A stretch of DNA of 56,312 bases from VGJJ01 sp964480705. Its GTDB lineage: Archaea > Iainarchaeota > Iainarchaeia > Iainarchaeales > VGJJ01. Below the pieces are notes generated by a model that saw nothing but the letters and a program-made list of their open reading frames with translations, was not told the origin of the DNA and did no database searches. The stretch covers positions 1 to 56,312 of the forward strand of contig CAYZPC010000007.1 in the NCBI GenBank assembly GCA_964480705.1. The letters run 5' to 3'. Below, piece after piece: positions 24,403 to 33,416 of this stretch. A program made the position numbers and the translations under genes. Numbering within the stretch: position 1 is the stretch's first letter; the number at the start of each line of letters is the position of its first letter.

Positions 24403-25998
24403 GTGTGTCCATTTGGCGCGATTACCATCATTAATTTAGATGTGGATTTCGGCGAACCCATCCATTCATTTGGAATGAACAAATTTCGTCTGCACCGCTT
24501 GCCCGTTCCCCAAAAAGGAAAAGTAACCGGAATTGTGGGACGAAATGGAACCGGAAAAACAACCGCACTCAGCATTTTAGCGGGAACAATTATTCCAAAC
24601 TTGGGAGAGATTGAAGAGAAACCCCTTGATTACTCCAAAATAATCGAAAAATACCGCGGAAAAGAATGGCAAATTATTTTCTCTGAAATTGCTGCCAAAA
24701 AATATCCCGTTTCAGTTAAACCGCAGCAAGTGGAAAAAATTGCCCGCGCATACGAAGGAAAAGTAAATGATTTACTCCACTCTGTTTCAGCGGAACGCGC
24801 ACCTGGAATTATTCGTGAGCTTGGATTAGAAAAAATTGCCCAACGCGAAATCAAACATTTATCCGGAGGAGAATTGCAGAAAGTTGCACTTGCTGCGTGC
24901 GCACTCAAGGATGCCAAAACGTACTTCATTGATGAACCGTCCTCCTACTTAGACGTGCGCGAACGATTGCGCGCAGCAGGATTTATCCGAGGATTAGTGA
25001 ATGAAAACAGGAGCGTGCTCACGATTGAACACGATTTGGTTTTACTGGATTACTTATCCGACAACGTACACATGATGTTTGGACAACCCACCGTGTTTGG
25101 AGTAGTGTCGGCTGTCCACCCCACGCGCGAGGGAATAAATCAATACTTAGAAGGGTTTGCGAAAGACGAAAACTACCGCTTTCGCGCACACCCCATTACG
25201 TTTCAAGATAAATCCGCACGCGACATCAAAAAACAAGTTCCACTCTTGACATGGCCCGCATTTGACGTGAAACAGGGAGAATTCACCCTGCACGCAGACG
25301 CAGGAGTCATTCATTCTAACCAGAGCATTGGAATATTGGGCCCGAATGGAATTGGAAAAACAACGTTTGTTAAAACACTCGCGGGTTTGCTCACACCCAT
25401 TACTGGACCATTGCCCCAAAAAATTTCCGTCGCATACAAGCCCCAGTATGTGGAACCCATCCCCAACACGACAGTAGAAGAATTTTTGCACGCACGCATG
25501 AGCACCGCCTCGCGCGAAGCCAAGCACTTGATTGTGGAACCACTGCACTTACCCACACTCTATGAAAAACAACTCGACACCCTCTCCGGAGGAGAATTGC
25601 AGCGCGTGGCCGTTGCCGCGGCGCTGGGAAGCGAGGCACCACTTGTTTTGTTAGATGAACCCTCGGCCATGCTGGATGTGGAACAGCGATTAGAATTAGC
25701 CAAAACGATTCGAACGATTGTGGATGTGCACGAAAAGACCGTGCTGATTGTGGACCACGATTTAATGTTCATGGACTATGTCTCCGACCGCTTGCTTTTG
25801 TTCGACGGAGAACCCACGCTCAACGGACGCGTGCGCGGACCCGTGGGAATGGAAGAAGGAATGAATGGATTGCTGAAACAACTTGGAATCACCGTGCGAA
25901 GAGACCAATCCACCAAGCGGCCGCGCATCAACAAACCGGGCAGTGTAAAAGATGCCGAGCAGAAGAAAGAAGGAAATTACTACTATACGAAAGATTAA
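24403..25998 (+). CDS. abce1: ABCE1 ribosome-recycling ATPase, main part
   Basis: 531 residues from the first possible start codon (GTG); the true frame is continuous with the N-terminal fragment through 24398. It completes the ferredoxin domain (CPFGAI), then has two ABC ATPase domains: Walker A GRNGTGKTT and GPNGIGKTT, signatures LSGGELQKVA and LSGGELQRVA, Walker B FIDEPSSYLD and LLDEPSAMLD. ABCE1 splits ribosomes after termination or pelota-dependent rescue and is essential where tested. Both domains look intact, which argues against an old pseudogene. Confidence 0.9.
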   Translation: MCPFGAITIINLDVDFGEPIHSFGMNKFRLHRLPVPQKGKVTGIVGRNGTGKTTALSILAGTIIPNLGEIEEKPLDYSKIIEKYRGKEWQIIFSEIAAKKYPVSVKPQQVEKIARAYEGKVNDLLHSVSAERAPGIIRELGLEKIAQREIKHLSGGELQKVALAACALKDAKTYFIDEPSSYLDVRERLRAAGFIRGLVNENRSVLTIEHDLVLLDYLSDNVHMMFGQPTVFGVVSAVHPTREGINQYLEGFAKDENYRFRAHPITFQDKSARDIKKQVPLLTWPAFDVKQGEFTLHADAGVIHSNQSIGILGPNGIGKTTFVKTLAGLLTPITGPLPQKISVAYKPQYVEPIPNTTVEEFLHARMSTASREAKHLIVEPLHLPTLYEKQLDTLSGGELQRVAVAAALGSEAPLVLLDEPSAMLDVEQRLELAKTIRTIVDVHEKTVLIVDHDLMFMDYVSDRLLLFDGEPTLNGRVRGPVGMEEGMNGLLKQLGITVRRDQSTKRPRINKPGSVKDAEQKKEGNYYYTKD

Positions 25999-26034
25999 TC
26001 TTCACAGCAATTGGAAGAAGAAAAATAACAGAAA

Positions 26035-26826
26035 TTATTTTTTAGTGAATGCCATTCCGCGCAATCCGGGATGCTTCTTGCGCGCGTATTCGTGACCGCG
26101 CACGAGTTCAAAACGATTCATGTACAAAATCGTTTTGAGAATTTCAATGAAAGGAATGATTACTACAAACATTAGCAAAATAGTCACATAGTTTCCAGCG
26201 TGCACCACTGAATCAACTAGCGCTTCAATCAAAGGAAGAACACCCACCGCCACCACGGAAAGCAACACCACGAGCAAAAAATCAATAGGGTGCGTGCGAA
26301 TCACATACCAATTCGTGGAAATAGATTCGAGAATGGGCTTTTCATCAATCACTAAGGATTGAGGAACAAAAACCAGTGATAATGAAATGATAAGCAACAC
26401 CACATTGACCCAAACTAATGGAAGATTCAACCACACGCCAAGGGTGACCAGCAAAACAAACAGCGCGCTCAACAACACAAAATACAAAAATACCGTCAGG
26501 AAAAAACGCTGGACCATTTCGCGCAAATAAAAATGAACCTTGATGTGAGACAAATCATTCCGCACCGCAAGCAAAAGGAGGGTGAGGAGGATAGAATACA
26601 TGGCCACAAACACAAAACCAGCAATTACTTCAGCAATCACGACTTCCCAACCCAGCGGGGCAAATGAATAATCAAAAAAGAGGGTGCCATTCAAGAGTGC
26701 GATATTACTAAAGCGCAGAAAAAAGAAAATGAACACGAGCAGAATAGAGAAAGAGAGGCTCAGCTTGAGGTTTTCGCGATATTGACGCATGACCTGCTGC
26801 ACCAGTGAAAGATTTTCCTGCACCAT
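26035..26826 (-). CDS. Multi-pass membrane protein, unknown
   Basis: 263 residues with about six hydrophobic helices (about 22-42, 55-85, 110-135, 135-160, 185-210, 215-240) and a basic C-terminus (RKKHPGL). No transport or catalytic motif recognised. ATG 26826 is supported by an AT-rich box (cttaaaag, about 26850-26857) about 27 bases upstream. The next gene upstream on the same strand is another membrane protein, 89 bases away. The arrangement of paired helices resembles archaeal DUF-type integral membrane proteins, but I cannot name a family. Confidence 0.75.
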   Translation of the reverse strand: MVQENLSLVQQVMRQYRENLKLSLSFSILLVFIFFFLRFSNIALLNGTLFFDYSFAPLGWEVVIAEVIAGFVFVAMYSILLTLLLLAVRNDLSHIKVHFYLREMVQRFFLTVFLYFVLLSALFVLLVTLGVWLNLPLVWVNVVLLIISLSLVFVPQSLVIDEKPILESISTNWYVIRTHPIDFLLVVLLSVVAVGVLPLIEALVDSVVHAGNYVTILLMFVVIIPFIEILKTILYMNRFELVRGHEYARKKHPGLRGMAFTKK

Positions 26827-26915
26827 ACACGTGTAAGAAGGCAAAACACACTTAAAAGCTCAACCCCTTCCAAAGGCTCAACATAATTTAGTACGTGTTT
26901 TGCCAAGCGGAAAAA

Positions 26916-27479
26916 TTATGCCGAATGATGCGAGGCCGAAGAATGGGGCATCGCGGAGTGGGTGAGGATGCGGTGCACCAGCACAAATGAAACCCATCCC
27001 AGCAATGCCGATAAGATAAACAAAAAGAAAGGAGATTTCAAAATTTGCTCCAAAAAATTCTTGAGAACAAAATCCATGGTGAAACCCAGCGAAGCAATGA
27101 GGGGAGACGCATTATTTTGAGAAAGGAAAACCAAATACGCATTGTTCCAGTAAAACATCACAGAAGCCACGTAAAATGCCACATACGAAAGAGCGACGAA
27201 GACTAATGCAAAAGGCAAGGAAAGAATTTGATCATTTTCAAACGTGGACAATGCCCAACGAATGGCTATCCACATGAGACCGAAACCAATAATGGGAATG
27301 CCCAAAAATAATGGATCAATGAACAAATAACCCGTTGCGGGAACGCCCGTCAAAAACATTCGACCGTACGCATCCCAATCCGGTAAAAAATCAAACCACG
27401 CGTACAGGAAATACAGCAACGCATACGAGAGAATGAACATCAAAATTGTCAAATAGCGCGCGGGAATTTTGATCAACAT
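26916..27479 (-). CDS. Multi-pass membrane protein divergent from rfcS
   Basis: 187 residues, four to five hydrophobic helices (about 8-28, 45-70, 80-105, 130-150 region, 150-172), short His/Ser-rich C-terminus (HSSASHHSA). The open frame extends upstream to 27950, but that part is antisense to the rfcS coding region and is not counted. ATG 27479 lies about 26 bases from the shared TATA box. No family recognised. Confidence 0.7.
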   Translation of the reverse strand: MLIKIPARYLTILMFILSYALLYFLYAWFDFLPDWDAYGRMFLTGVPATGYLFIDPLFLGIPIIGFGLMWIAIRWALSTFENDQILSLPFALVFVALSYVAFYVASVMFYWNNAYLVFLSQNNASPLIASLGFTMDFVLKNFLEQILKSPFFLFILSALLGWVSFVLVHRILTHSAMPHSSASHHSA

Positions 27480-27499
27480 ACTAGAACACGCACGCGGGG

Positions 27500-27510
27500 G
27501 CATAAAAAGG
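27500..27510. promoter_or_regulatory. Shared TATA box between rfcS and a membrane protein gene
   Basis: gcataaaaagg is the only AT-rich box in the 52-base spacer. It is about 27 bases from the rfcS ATG at 27532 and about 26 from the minus-strand ATG at 27479. Confidence 0.55.
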
Positions 27511-27531
27511 AAACGGTGCATTAGAGTATTT

Positions 27532-28521
27532 ATGTCTGGAGAAAAAGCCACACTCAAACTACCCTGGGTCGAAAAATACCGCCCCATTAAACTACACGAC
27601 GTGGTGGGACAAGACGAAATCACCAAACGATTAGAATCATACGTAAAAACGCGGGATTTGCCACACCTCATGTTTGCCGGACACGCTGGGATTGGAAAAA
27701 CATCCGCGGCCGTGGCGTTGGCCAAAGAATTATTCGGTGAAGAATACACGCGAAACTTTTTGGAGCTCAATGCATCAGATGAACGCGGAATTGACGTGGT
27801 GCGTTCAACGATTAAAGAATTCGCGCGCACACTCGCATTCAACGCGGATTTCAAAGTCATTTTTCTAGATGAATGTGACGCATTAACACAAGATGCCCAA
27901 CAAGCCCTGCGAAGAACCATGGAAAAATATTCCAAAACGTGCCGATTCATTTTGAGTTGTAATTACTCCTCGCGCATCATTGAACCTATTCAATCACGCT
28001 GCGTCGTGTTTCGATTCAAACCCCTGCAAAAAAAAGATTTAGAAAAACAAATACAGCACATTGCTGTGCAGGAAAAATTAGTGGTAGAACCAGCCGCCGT
28101 GAATGCTGTCGAATACGTGGCGGAGGGAGATTTGCGCAAGGCAATTAATGTGCTGCAAGCCTCCGCGGCATTGGACACCAAAATAACGGAAACCATTGTT
28201 TTCACCGTCGCCAACCGCGCCAAGCCCAAAGAAGTGCGCGAAATGATCGAACTCGCCATCGCGGGAAAATTCTTGAATGCACGCGAAAAACTTGACGCAC
28301 TCATGTTGGAACAAGGACTCTCGGGAGAGGACGTGATTAAACAAGTGCACAAAGAAGTGGTGGATTGGGACGAGAAAGGAATGGATTCCAAAACCAAAAT
28401 TCGCTTGATTGACAAAATAGGCGAATACGATTTTCGCCTCGTGGAAGGAGCGAACGAACGCATTCAATTGGAAGCCATGCTCGCGCAAATGGGTTTAGTG
28501 GTGAGTGAGAAGAAAATTTAG
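27532..28521 (+). CDS. rfcS: Replication factor C small subunit (clamp loader)
   Basis: 329 residues, standard length. AAA+ motifs: PWVEKYRP start, Walker A GHAGIGKTS at about 51-59, Walker B FLDECDAL at about 113-120, SRC arginine finger motif QSRCVVF at about 158-164. It loads the PCNA sliding clamp with the large subunit RfcL, which is not in this window. No intein is present although RfcS is an intein host in other archaea; a free-standing LAGLIDADG gene lies 140 bases downstream. Confidence 0.95.
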   Translation: MSGEKATLKLPWVEKYRPIKLHDVVGQDEITKRLESYVKTRDLPHLMFAGHAGIGKTSAAVALAKELFGEEYTRNFLELNASDERGIDVVRSTIKEFARTLAFNADFKVIFLDECDALTQDAQQALRRTMEKYSKTCRFILSCNYSSRIIEPIQSRCVVFRFKPLQKKDLEKQIQHIAVQEKLVVEPAAVNAVEYVAEGDLRKAINVLQASAALDTKITETIVFTVANRAKPKEVREMIELAIAGKFLNAREKLDALMLEQGLSGEDVIKQVHKEVVDWDEKGMDSKTKIRLIDKIGEYDFRLVEGANERIQLEAMLAQMGLVVSEKKI

Positions 28522-28661
28522 TCAGAAAGTAAAACTGCTTAGAAAAAATCCATAATTCTTCGCTGATGCGTAATTCGATCCAACAGTTTTGAATTCTTTT
28601 TCGGAACCTATGGCGAAATGGCCCTTCACAAGATTGAAGTTCGAAAAACACTTCACATAGT

Positions 28662-29870
28662 ATGCCCTATCCCGAGATTCGTATTTGGGACTTTCCACCA
28701 ACTCGAACATATTTACGAATAAATGCTAATTTTAGGGAAAATTTTATTCGAAGATTTATTTCGTTTTTTAGAACCAATATTGATGCGGTAGAATACCTTA
28801 ACTCGAAAAGCAAAAAATATGGAAATGTGAAAAGCTACTCATCAGGCCAGACTGCAACGTGGATTAAAGGAAGTGTAAAGACAAATAATCGAGTTGTCCA
28901 CATTCCACTATGGGTAGTTTTAGAAATGTCGAAAATCATTGCGAAAACGGAAAATGATTACAATTTAGTTATGCAAGAACTAGAAGCTAACATCGAATAT
29001 TACTGCGGCCAAGGATTTAGTACTCACGTGCACGGGAAATTCCCAATGCGGCTGACTCCCGAACTCGTTTCAGTTGTCTTTCATTTGTGCGGTGACGGTT
29101 TTTTCGCTAATACAATAGGGAAGTCCTCTTCATATCGACAAGTTAACGCTGAAGGATTAATAAATTTTAGACAAAAATTGCTAAATTCTTTTGGTAATTT
29201 TGAGACAGATACAAATGAAATAAAAGACTTCAAAACACCAATCCCGCGGGTAATTAGCGACTTTTATATGAATTATTTTGAACTGGGAGATTTACGTTGG
29301 GATATTGCGCGAATCCCAGAAAAAATTAAGCGAATGGGAAAAGGTTATTTGGTAACGGGATTAACTTCATTTATCATAGATGAAGGACATATTGGAGACA
29401 ATATCGAAATTTACTCAGGAAACTTAAAATTACTCGAAGATATTCGTGATATCGCCGATACTATCGGATACATCTGCAATGGCCCCCGGGTAAAATCTAA
29501 AACGAATACAAAAGAATTTCGATTATATATTTCATTGAAAAGTGTTATTGCGTTTTCAAATGATATTAAAGAAATTGAAAAAGAGTTTCCCACTTGTAAC
29601 TTAGCACATAAACAAGAATTATTCAATCGTATAGTAAAACGCAATAATCCAACTTTAAAACGTGAGAAAAATGGCGTTACAAAGCAGAAAATTTTGACAT
29701 TACTTTCTGAAAAACAAATGAGCGCACTTGAACTGTGTTGCCACATAGCAATCGCGCCTTCTTCGCTAAAGGAGCACCTTTTAGATCTCGAAAAAGAAGG
29801 CAAAATCGACCGGATTATCCTTGATAAATTAAGTCGCCCTTATTGGAAAAAGTCTGAAATTCTCCTTTGA
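28662..29870 (+). CDS. LAGLIDADG homing-endonuclease-like protein with winged-helix tail
   Basis: 402 residues. Two LAGLIDADG-type motifs: VVFHLCGDGFF at about 138-148 and LTSFIIDEGHI at about 234-244, each with the catalytic-type acidic residue (GDG, DEG). The last 65 residues form a winged-helix-like unit (KQKILTLLSEK, then APSSLKEHLLDLEKEGKI split). Codon and base use look more AT-rich than in neighbouring genes, suggesting transfer. It stands free between rfcS and nreA; its last 31 bases overlap antisense the end of nreA. Alternative: a domesticated LAGLIDADG regulator (WhiA-like) rather than an active nuclease. Confidence 0.75.
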   Translation: MPYPEIRIWDFPPTRTYLRINANFRENFIRRFISFFRTNIDAVEYLNSKSKKYGNVKSYSSGQTATWIKGSVKTNNRVVHIPLWVVLEMSKIIAKTENDYNLVMQELEANIEYYCGQGFSTHVHGKFPMRLTPELVSVVFHLCGDGFFANTIGKSSSYRQVNAEGLINFRQKLLNSFGNFETDTNEIKDFKTPIPRVISDFYMNYFELGDLRWDIARIPEKIKRMGKGYLVTGLTSFIIDEGHIGDNIEIYSGNLKLLEDIRDIADTIGYICNGPRVKSKTNTKEFRLYISLKSVIAFSNDIKEIEKEFPTCNLAHKQELFNRIVKRNNPTLKREKNGVTKQKILTLLSEKQMSALELCCHIAIAPSSLKEHLLDLEKEGKIDRIILDKLSRPYWKKSEILL

Positions 29871-31090
29871 TTCTGCACTCGGTCAAGTAACTTACTATTT
29901 TTCTTCCATTGCGACATTGGAACAGTCAACTTCGATTCTAATACTTTTAACGCAATATCCAGTGATTCAAACAATTGTGGTTCATGCTTCATCGCATTGC
30001 GCGTATTTTCTAAAACTTGCCAAACTCCCAAACTTTGCTGATACCCCGGACCAATTTCTCTAAATACAACTGAAGCCGCTTGCTTTCTAATTTCATCTAA
30101 TCGTTCTAGTACTGAAAGTCGAGCCGCATAATATCCACCCGCAACATTCTCGGCATAGTCCTTTCTACCATCATAAAACTCATAGTCACAACTCATATGA
30201 ACTTCTTTCATTTCTTGTGCCCAGAATGAACCAGGGCGGTACGCTTCCAAAATATCAAACGCCCATTCTCGCGGTAGCAAGAGTACATAGAAATGGTTGT
30301 CTAAGAAATGAGACTCGTACAATCGATACTCGTTTATCTGCTGAAAATCTTTTACACGATTAATAAGTTGCTTGCCAATTGTATCTTGAGTAGCCGTTAA
30401 AGACCACCTTGTTGGAGTAAGTTTTCTATTTTCTTTGACACCCAACGTTCCTGCTGAAAGTAATTTAGAGAGATGATAAATCGGAATATCCTTCGCATAC
30501 AACTCTTCCATCGCAGTTGCGGCTTTCACATGTGTGTCAGACACGAGATACTGCACTTTCGTGGGGATTTTTGCATTTTCTTGCAATGAAAACTCTTTCA
30601 TGCTTCCCGTAGGACCCATAGGGGGAGCATCGTGAGAAAATTCGAGTTTCATCTGCGGAATTTTGTGCAACTCCACTTCCACATCCACTTTTTCGGAAGC
30701 CATGGCGATTTCCTGAATTTTTTGCAACTCTTTTGGAGGGTCTTTTGCCGCGTGAATAGAAATGGGAATGTTTGAACGAACGAGTTGCGTGCGATACCCC
30801 ACTAATTCTTCGAGTGTTTTTCCAAACCAACGCTCGGGATTGTCGAGCAAATCCGCTTGAGGAGCATCCATGGTTTGCGTGGGAGACATGGGAGCGATTT
30901 TGACTTTGGGATAGCCGTAATGCGAAACAAAAATGGAGGGAGGGGAGCTTCCGGAGAAGGATTTCTCCTTCATCTGCGCCACGCTGCGCTGTTTCGTTTC
31001 ATGCTTCTCCAAAATCCAACACGTGGGACCGCACCACAGCCGGCCGCGGCATTTGACACACGTTTCGGGAGTGGGTTTCACGGGCTCCAT
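29840..31090 (-). CDS. nreA: NreA-family DNA repair protein with PIP box
   Basis: 416 residues. N-terminal zinc-binding Cys motif CVKCRGRLWCGPTC at about 15-28, then the PSIFVSHYGYPKV segment and a large conserved archaeal domain. The C-terminus ends in QRRISDFFQ, a clear PCNA-interacting (PIP) motif. Nre proteins are archaeal and protect against mitomycin C damage in Haloferax through PCNA binding. The 3' end overlaps the LAGLIDADG gene tail-to-tail over the PIP-box codons. The 3' half (about 29870-30480) looks more AT-rich than the 5' half. Confidence 0.92.
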   Translation of the reverse strand: MEPVKPTPETCVKCRGRLWCGPTCWILEKHETKQRSVAQMKEKSFSGSSPPSIFVSHYGYPKVKIAPMSPTQTMDAPQADLLDNPERWFGKTLEELVGYRTQLVRSNIPISIHAAKDPPKELQKIQEIAMASEKVDVEVELHKIPQMKLEFSHDAPPMGPTGSMKEFSLQENAKIPTKVQYLVSDTHVKAATAMEELYAKDIPIYHLSKLLSAGTLGVKENRKLTPTRWSLTATQDTIGKQLINRVKDFQQINEYRLYESHFLDNHFYVLLLPREWAFDILEAYRPGSFWAQEMKEVHMSCDYEFYDGRKDYAENVAGGYYAARLSVLERLDEIRKQAASVVFREIGPGYQQSLGVWQVLENTRNAMKHEPQLFESLDIALKVLESKLTVPMSQWKKNSKLLDRVQNQRRISDFFQ

Positions 31091-31205
31091 AAACTATCCT
31101 ACGAAACAGAGGTATTTCAACCTCGCCACGCAACCACGCCAAACACGAGATAATTTCGGCGTTCGCAGAGCCATCATTTAAACCATTCCGGCACTGAAAT
31201 AAGGT

Positions 31206-33137
31206 ATGACCACCGTCAAACTCACCCTCCCGGATGGAAAAACGCTGCAAGTCGAGAAAGGAAGCACCGTGTTTCAAGCCATTGAAAAGATTGGTGCACG
31301 CTTGGCACAGGCCGCGTTATCGGCAGCATTGGATGGAAAACCCGTTGACCTCACGCACAAAGTGGAAAAGGACGCTTCGTTTAAGGTGCACACGTTCAAC
31401 TCAAACGAGGGAAAGGACACGTATTGGCACTCCTCCTCACACCTCATGGCATACGCCATCCAAGAACTCTTTCCAACCGCCAAATTTGGAACCGGGCCAG
31501 CGATAGAGGAAGGATTCTACTACGATGTGGATTACAAAAACAGTTTCACGCCGCAGGATTTGGAAGCCATTGAGAAAAAAATGCTCGAACTCGCCAAAAA
31601 AGATTTTCCAGTGAAACGCATCGAGATGAAACGCACGGAAGCCATTTCTTTTTTCGACAAAAAAGGAGACCCCTACAAAGTGGAAATTTTATCCGAGTTA
31701 TCGGAACCAGTTGTTTCATTATATGAGGAAGGAAATTTTGTTGATTTATGCACGGGACCCCACGTCCCCAGCACGGGAAAAATTGGCGCGGTGAAATTGC
31801 TGAATGTTTCGGGCTCCTACTGGCGCGGCGATGCCAAAAACAAACAATTGCAGCGCATTTATGGCATTAGCTTCCCCACCCAAAAAGAATTGGACGCATT
31901 TTTACAATTACGCGAAGAACGAGATGCGCGCGACCATCGAAAAATTGGAAAAGAAATGAAAATATTTGCATTCAGTGATGATGTTGGAATGGGCCTCCCA
32001 TTATGGCTGCCGAATGGAGAACAATTATTTCACACGCTCATGGAGTATATGCGCGAAGAAGAAGAATTAGCCGGCTACCACTACGTGCGCACGCCCCACA
32101 TTTCCAAAGGAAGAATGTTCGAGCGCACGGGACATATTCCATACTATGCGGAAAGCATGTACGCCCCCATCGACATTGAAGGAGAAAACTACTATTTGAA
32201 ACCCATGAACTGCCCGCACCATCACGCTATTTTTTCAGAACTGGTGCAATCGTACAAACAACTCCCCTACCGCATTGCGGAAGCGGGAAACGTGTACCGG
32301 TATGAGTTAAGCGGCACGCTCTCCGGATTGGCGCGCGTGCGCGGATTCACACAGAATGATGCCCACACATATGTGACCATGAGTCAAGTAGCCGATGAAG
32401 TGGTTCGTGTCTTGGAAATGAACATGCGAATCTACGAAAAAATTGGTGTCCAAAACTATTGGTTCCGCCTCTCCCTACCAGACTTTGAAGGACACCCTGA
32501 AAAATACTCCGGAGATCGCGAACGATGGGAAATGGCCGCGAGCGAATTACGAAAAGCCGCGCAACGCATTGGAAAAGACTTCATCGAAACGAAAGATGAA
32601 GCAGCGTTTTACGGACCCAAGATTGATATTCAAAGCAAGAATATTCGCGGAAAAGAAGAAACGATTGCCACCGTACAATTGGACATCATGGTGCCTAAGC
32701 GCGTGGGATTAAGTTACACGGATGAAAATGACAAGCCCGCCACGCCAGTAGTGATTCACCGCGCCATATTAGGAAGCTATGAACGATTCATCGCTTATTT
32801 ACTCGAACAAACCATGGGAAAATTCCCCGTGTGGTTAGCGCCCGTACAAGTGAAAGTTCTCCCACTATCGGAAAAATTCCGCGCATATGGAGAAAATGTT
32901 CACATGGAATTGAAACGCGCCGGCATTCGAAGCGAATTAGATTCTACAGATCAAACACTCAACTATCGAATTCGCAACGCTCAACTGGAAAAAATTCCCT
33001 ACATGGTAATTGTGGGAGAAAAAGAAGAGAAATCATTCAGCGTAAGCTTGCGCACGCGCGACGGAAAGCAGGATAACAATGTGACATTAACAACATTCAT
33101 AGAAAACGTGCGCCGCGAAATCAAAAATAAAGAATAA
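31206..33137 (+). CDS. thrS: Threonyl-tRNA synthetase, bacterial-type architecture
   Basis: 643 residues. Domains in order: TGS (about 1-60), second editing domain with HSSSHLMAYA at about 77-86 and the CTGPHV motif near 183-188, class II catalytic core with MNCPHH, RVRGFTQNDAH and GSYERFIAYLLEQ motifs, C-terminal anticodon-binding domain. The SAD-type editing domain is bacterial; many archaea use a different editing domain. Transfer from bacteria or an ancient bacterial-type lineage is likely. A TATA-like box (atttaaac, about 31174-31181) lies about 28 bases upstream of the ATG. Confidence 0.95.
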   Translation: MTTVKLTLPDGKTLQVEKGSTVFQAIEKIGARLAQAALSAALDGKPVDLTHKVEKDASFKVHTFNSNEGKDTYWHSSSHLMAYAIQELFPTAKFGTGPAIEEGFYYDVDYKNSFTPQDLEAIEKKMLELAKKDFPVKRIEMKRTEAISFFDKKGDPYKVEILSELSEPVVSLYEEGNFVDLCTGPHVPSTGKIGAVKLLNVSGSYWRGDAKNKQLQRIYGISFPTQKELDAFLQLREERDARDHRKIGKEMKIFAFSDDVGMGLPLWLPNGEQLFHTLMEYMREEEELAGYHYVRTPHISKGRMFERTGHIPYYAESMYAPIDIEGENYYLKPMNCPHHHAIFSELVQSYKQLPYRIAEAGNVYRYELSGTLSGLARVRGFTQNDAHTYVTMSQVADEVVRVLEMNMRIYEKIGVQNYWFRLSLPDFEGHPEKYSGDRERWEMAASELRKAAQRIGKDFIETKDEAAFYGPKIDIQSKNIRGKEETIATVQLDIMVPKRVGLSYTDENDKPATPVVIHRAILGSYERFIAYLLEQTMGKFPVWLAPVQVKVLPLSEKFRAYGENVHMELKRAGIRSELDSTDQTLNYRIRNAQLEKIPYMVIVGEKEEKSFSVSLRTRDGKQDNNVTLTTFIENVRREIKNKE

Positions 33138-33219
33138 CGGACAATTGACGATTTTTTAGTGAAGCATTCGTTTTTATATCCTGGAATATTGGCTCGTGCA
33201 TCCGATTCCACACGCGTGG

Positions 33220-33230
33220 AAGGAGAGGAG
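33220..33230 (+). promoter_or_regulatory. Ribosome binding site of a small membrane protein gene
   Basis: The purine-rich ggaaggagagg stretch ends about 10 bases before the ATG at 33241. With a TATA box at about 33173-33180 (tttatatc), the mRNA would carry a leader of roughly 35 bases, unlike most genes here. Confidence 0.55.
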
Positions 33231-33240
33231 AGAAAAAACT

Positions 33241-33402
33241 ATGGCTAAAGATATGGAAAGTACAATGACGTGGTTATTCGCAATTCTGTTTCTCGTGTTG
33301 GGATTAGGATTGTGGGCCGGAGCCCCCGCATGGTGGAATCCGTGGACCGTCGTTGGATTATGGTTCTTGCTCAAGGCAGTCGGACCCATGATGATGAAAT
33401 AG
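33241..33402 (+). CDS. Small Trp-rich membrane protein
   Basis: 53 residues. One long or two short hydrophobic helices (about 9-28 and 32-49), with Trp-Trp near the turn, and a Met-rich end. ATG 33241 follows a Shine-Dalgarno-like stretch; an upstream in-frame start at 33196 would lie in the leader and is disfavoured. A structured repeat follows immediately after the stop. No family recognised. Confidence 0.65.
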   Translation: MAKDMESTMTWLFAILFLVLGLGLWAGAPAWWNPWTVVGLWFLLKAVGPMMMK

Positions 33403-33416
33403 ACGCGCTATTAACC

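Noticed and set aside
27480..27950. Upstream extension of the minus-strand membrane protein gene (344-residue open frame)
   Set aside because: The extension is antisense to the start of rfcS and crosses the shared TATA box; only the part from ATG 27479 looks like a membrane protein.
27532..28521. Intein in rfcS
   Set aside because: The protein is the normal 329 residues with all AAA+ motifs in order; no insertion.
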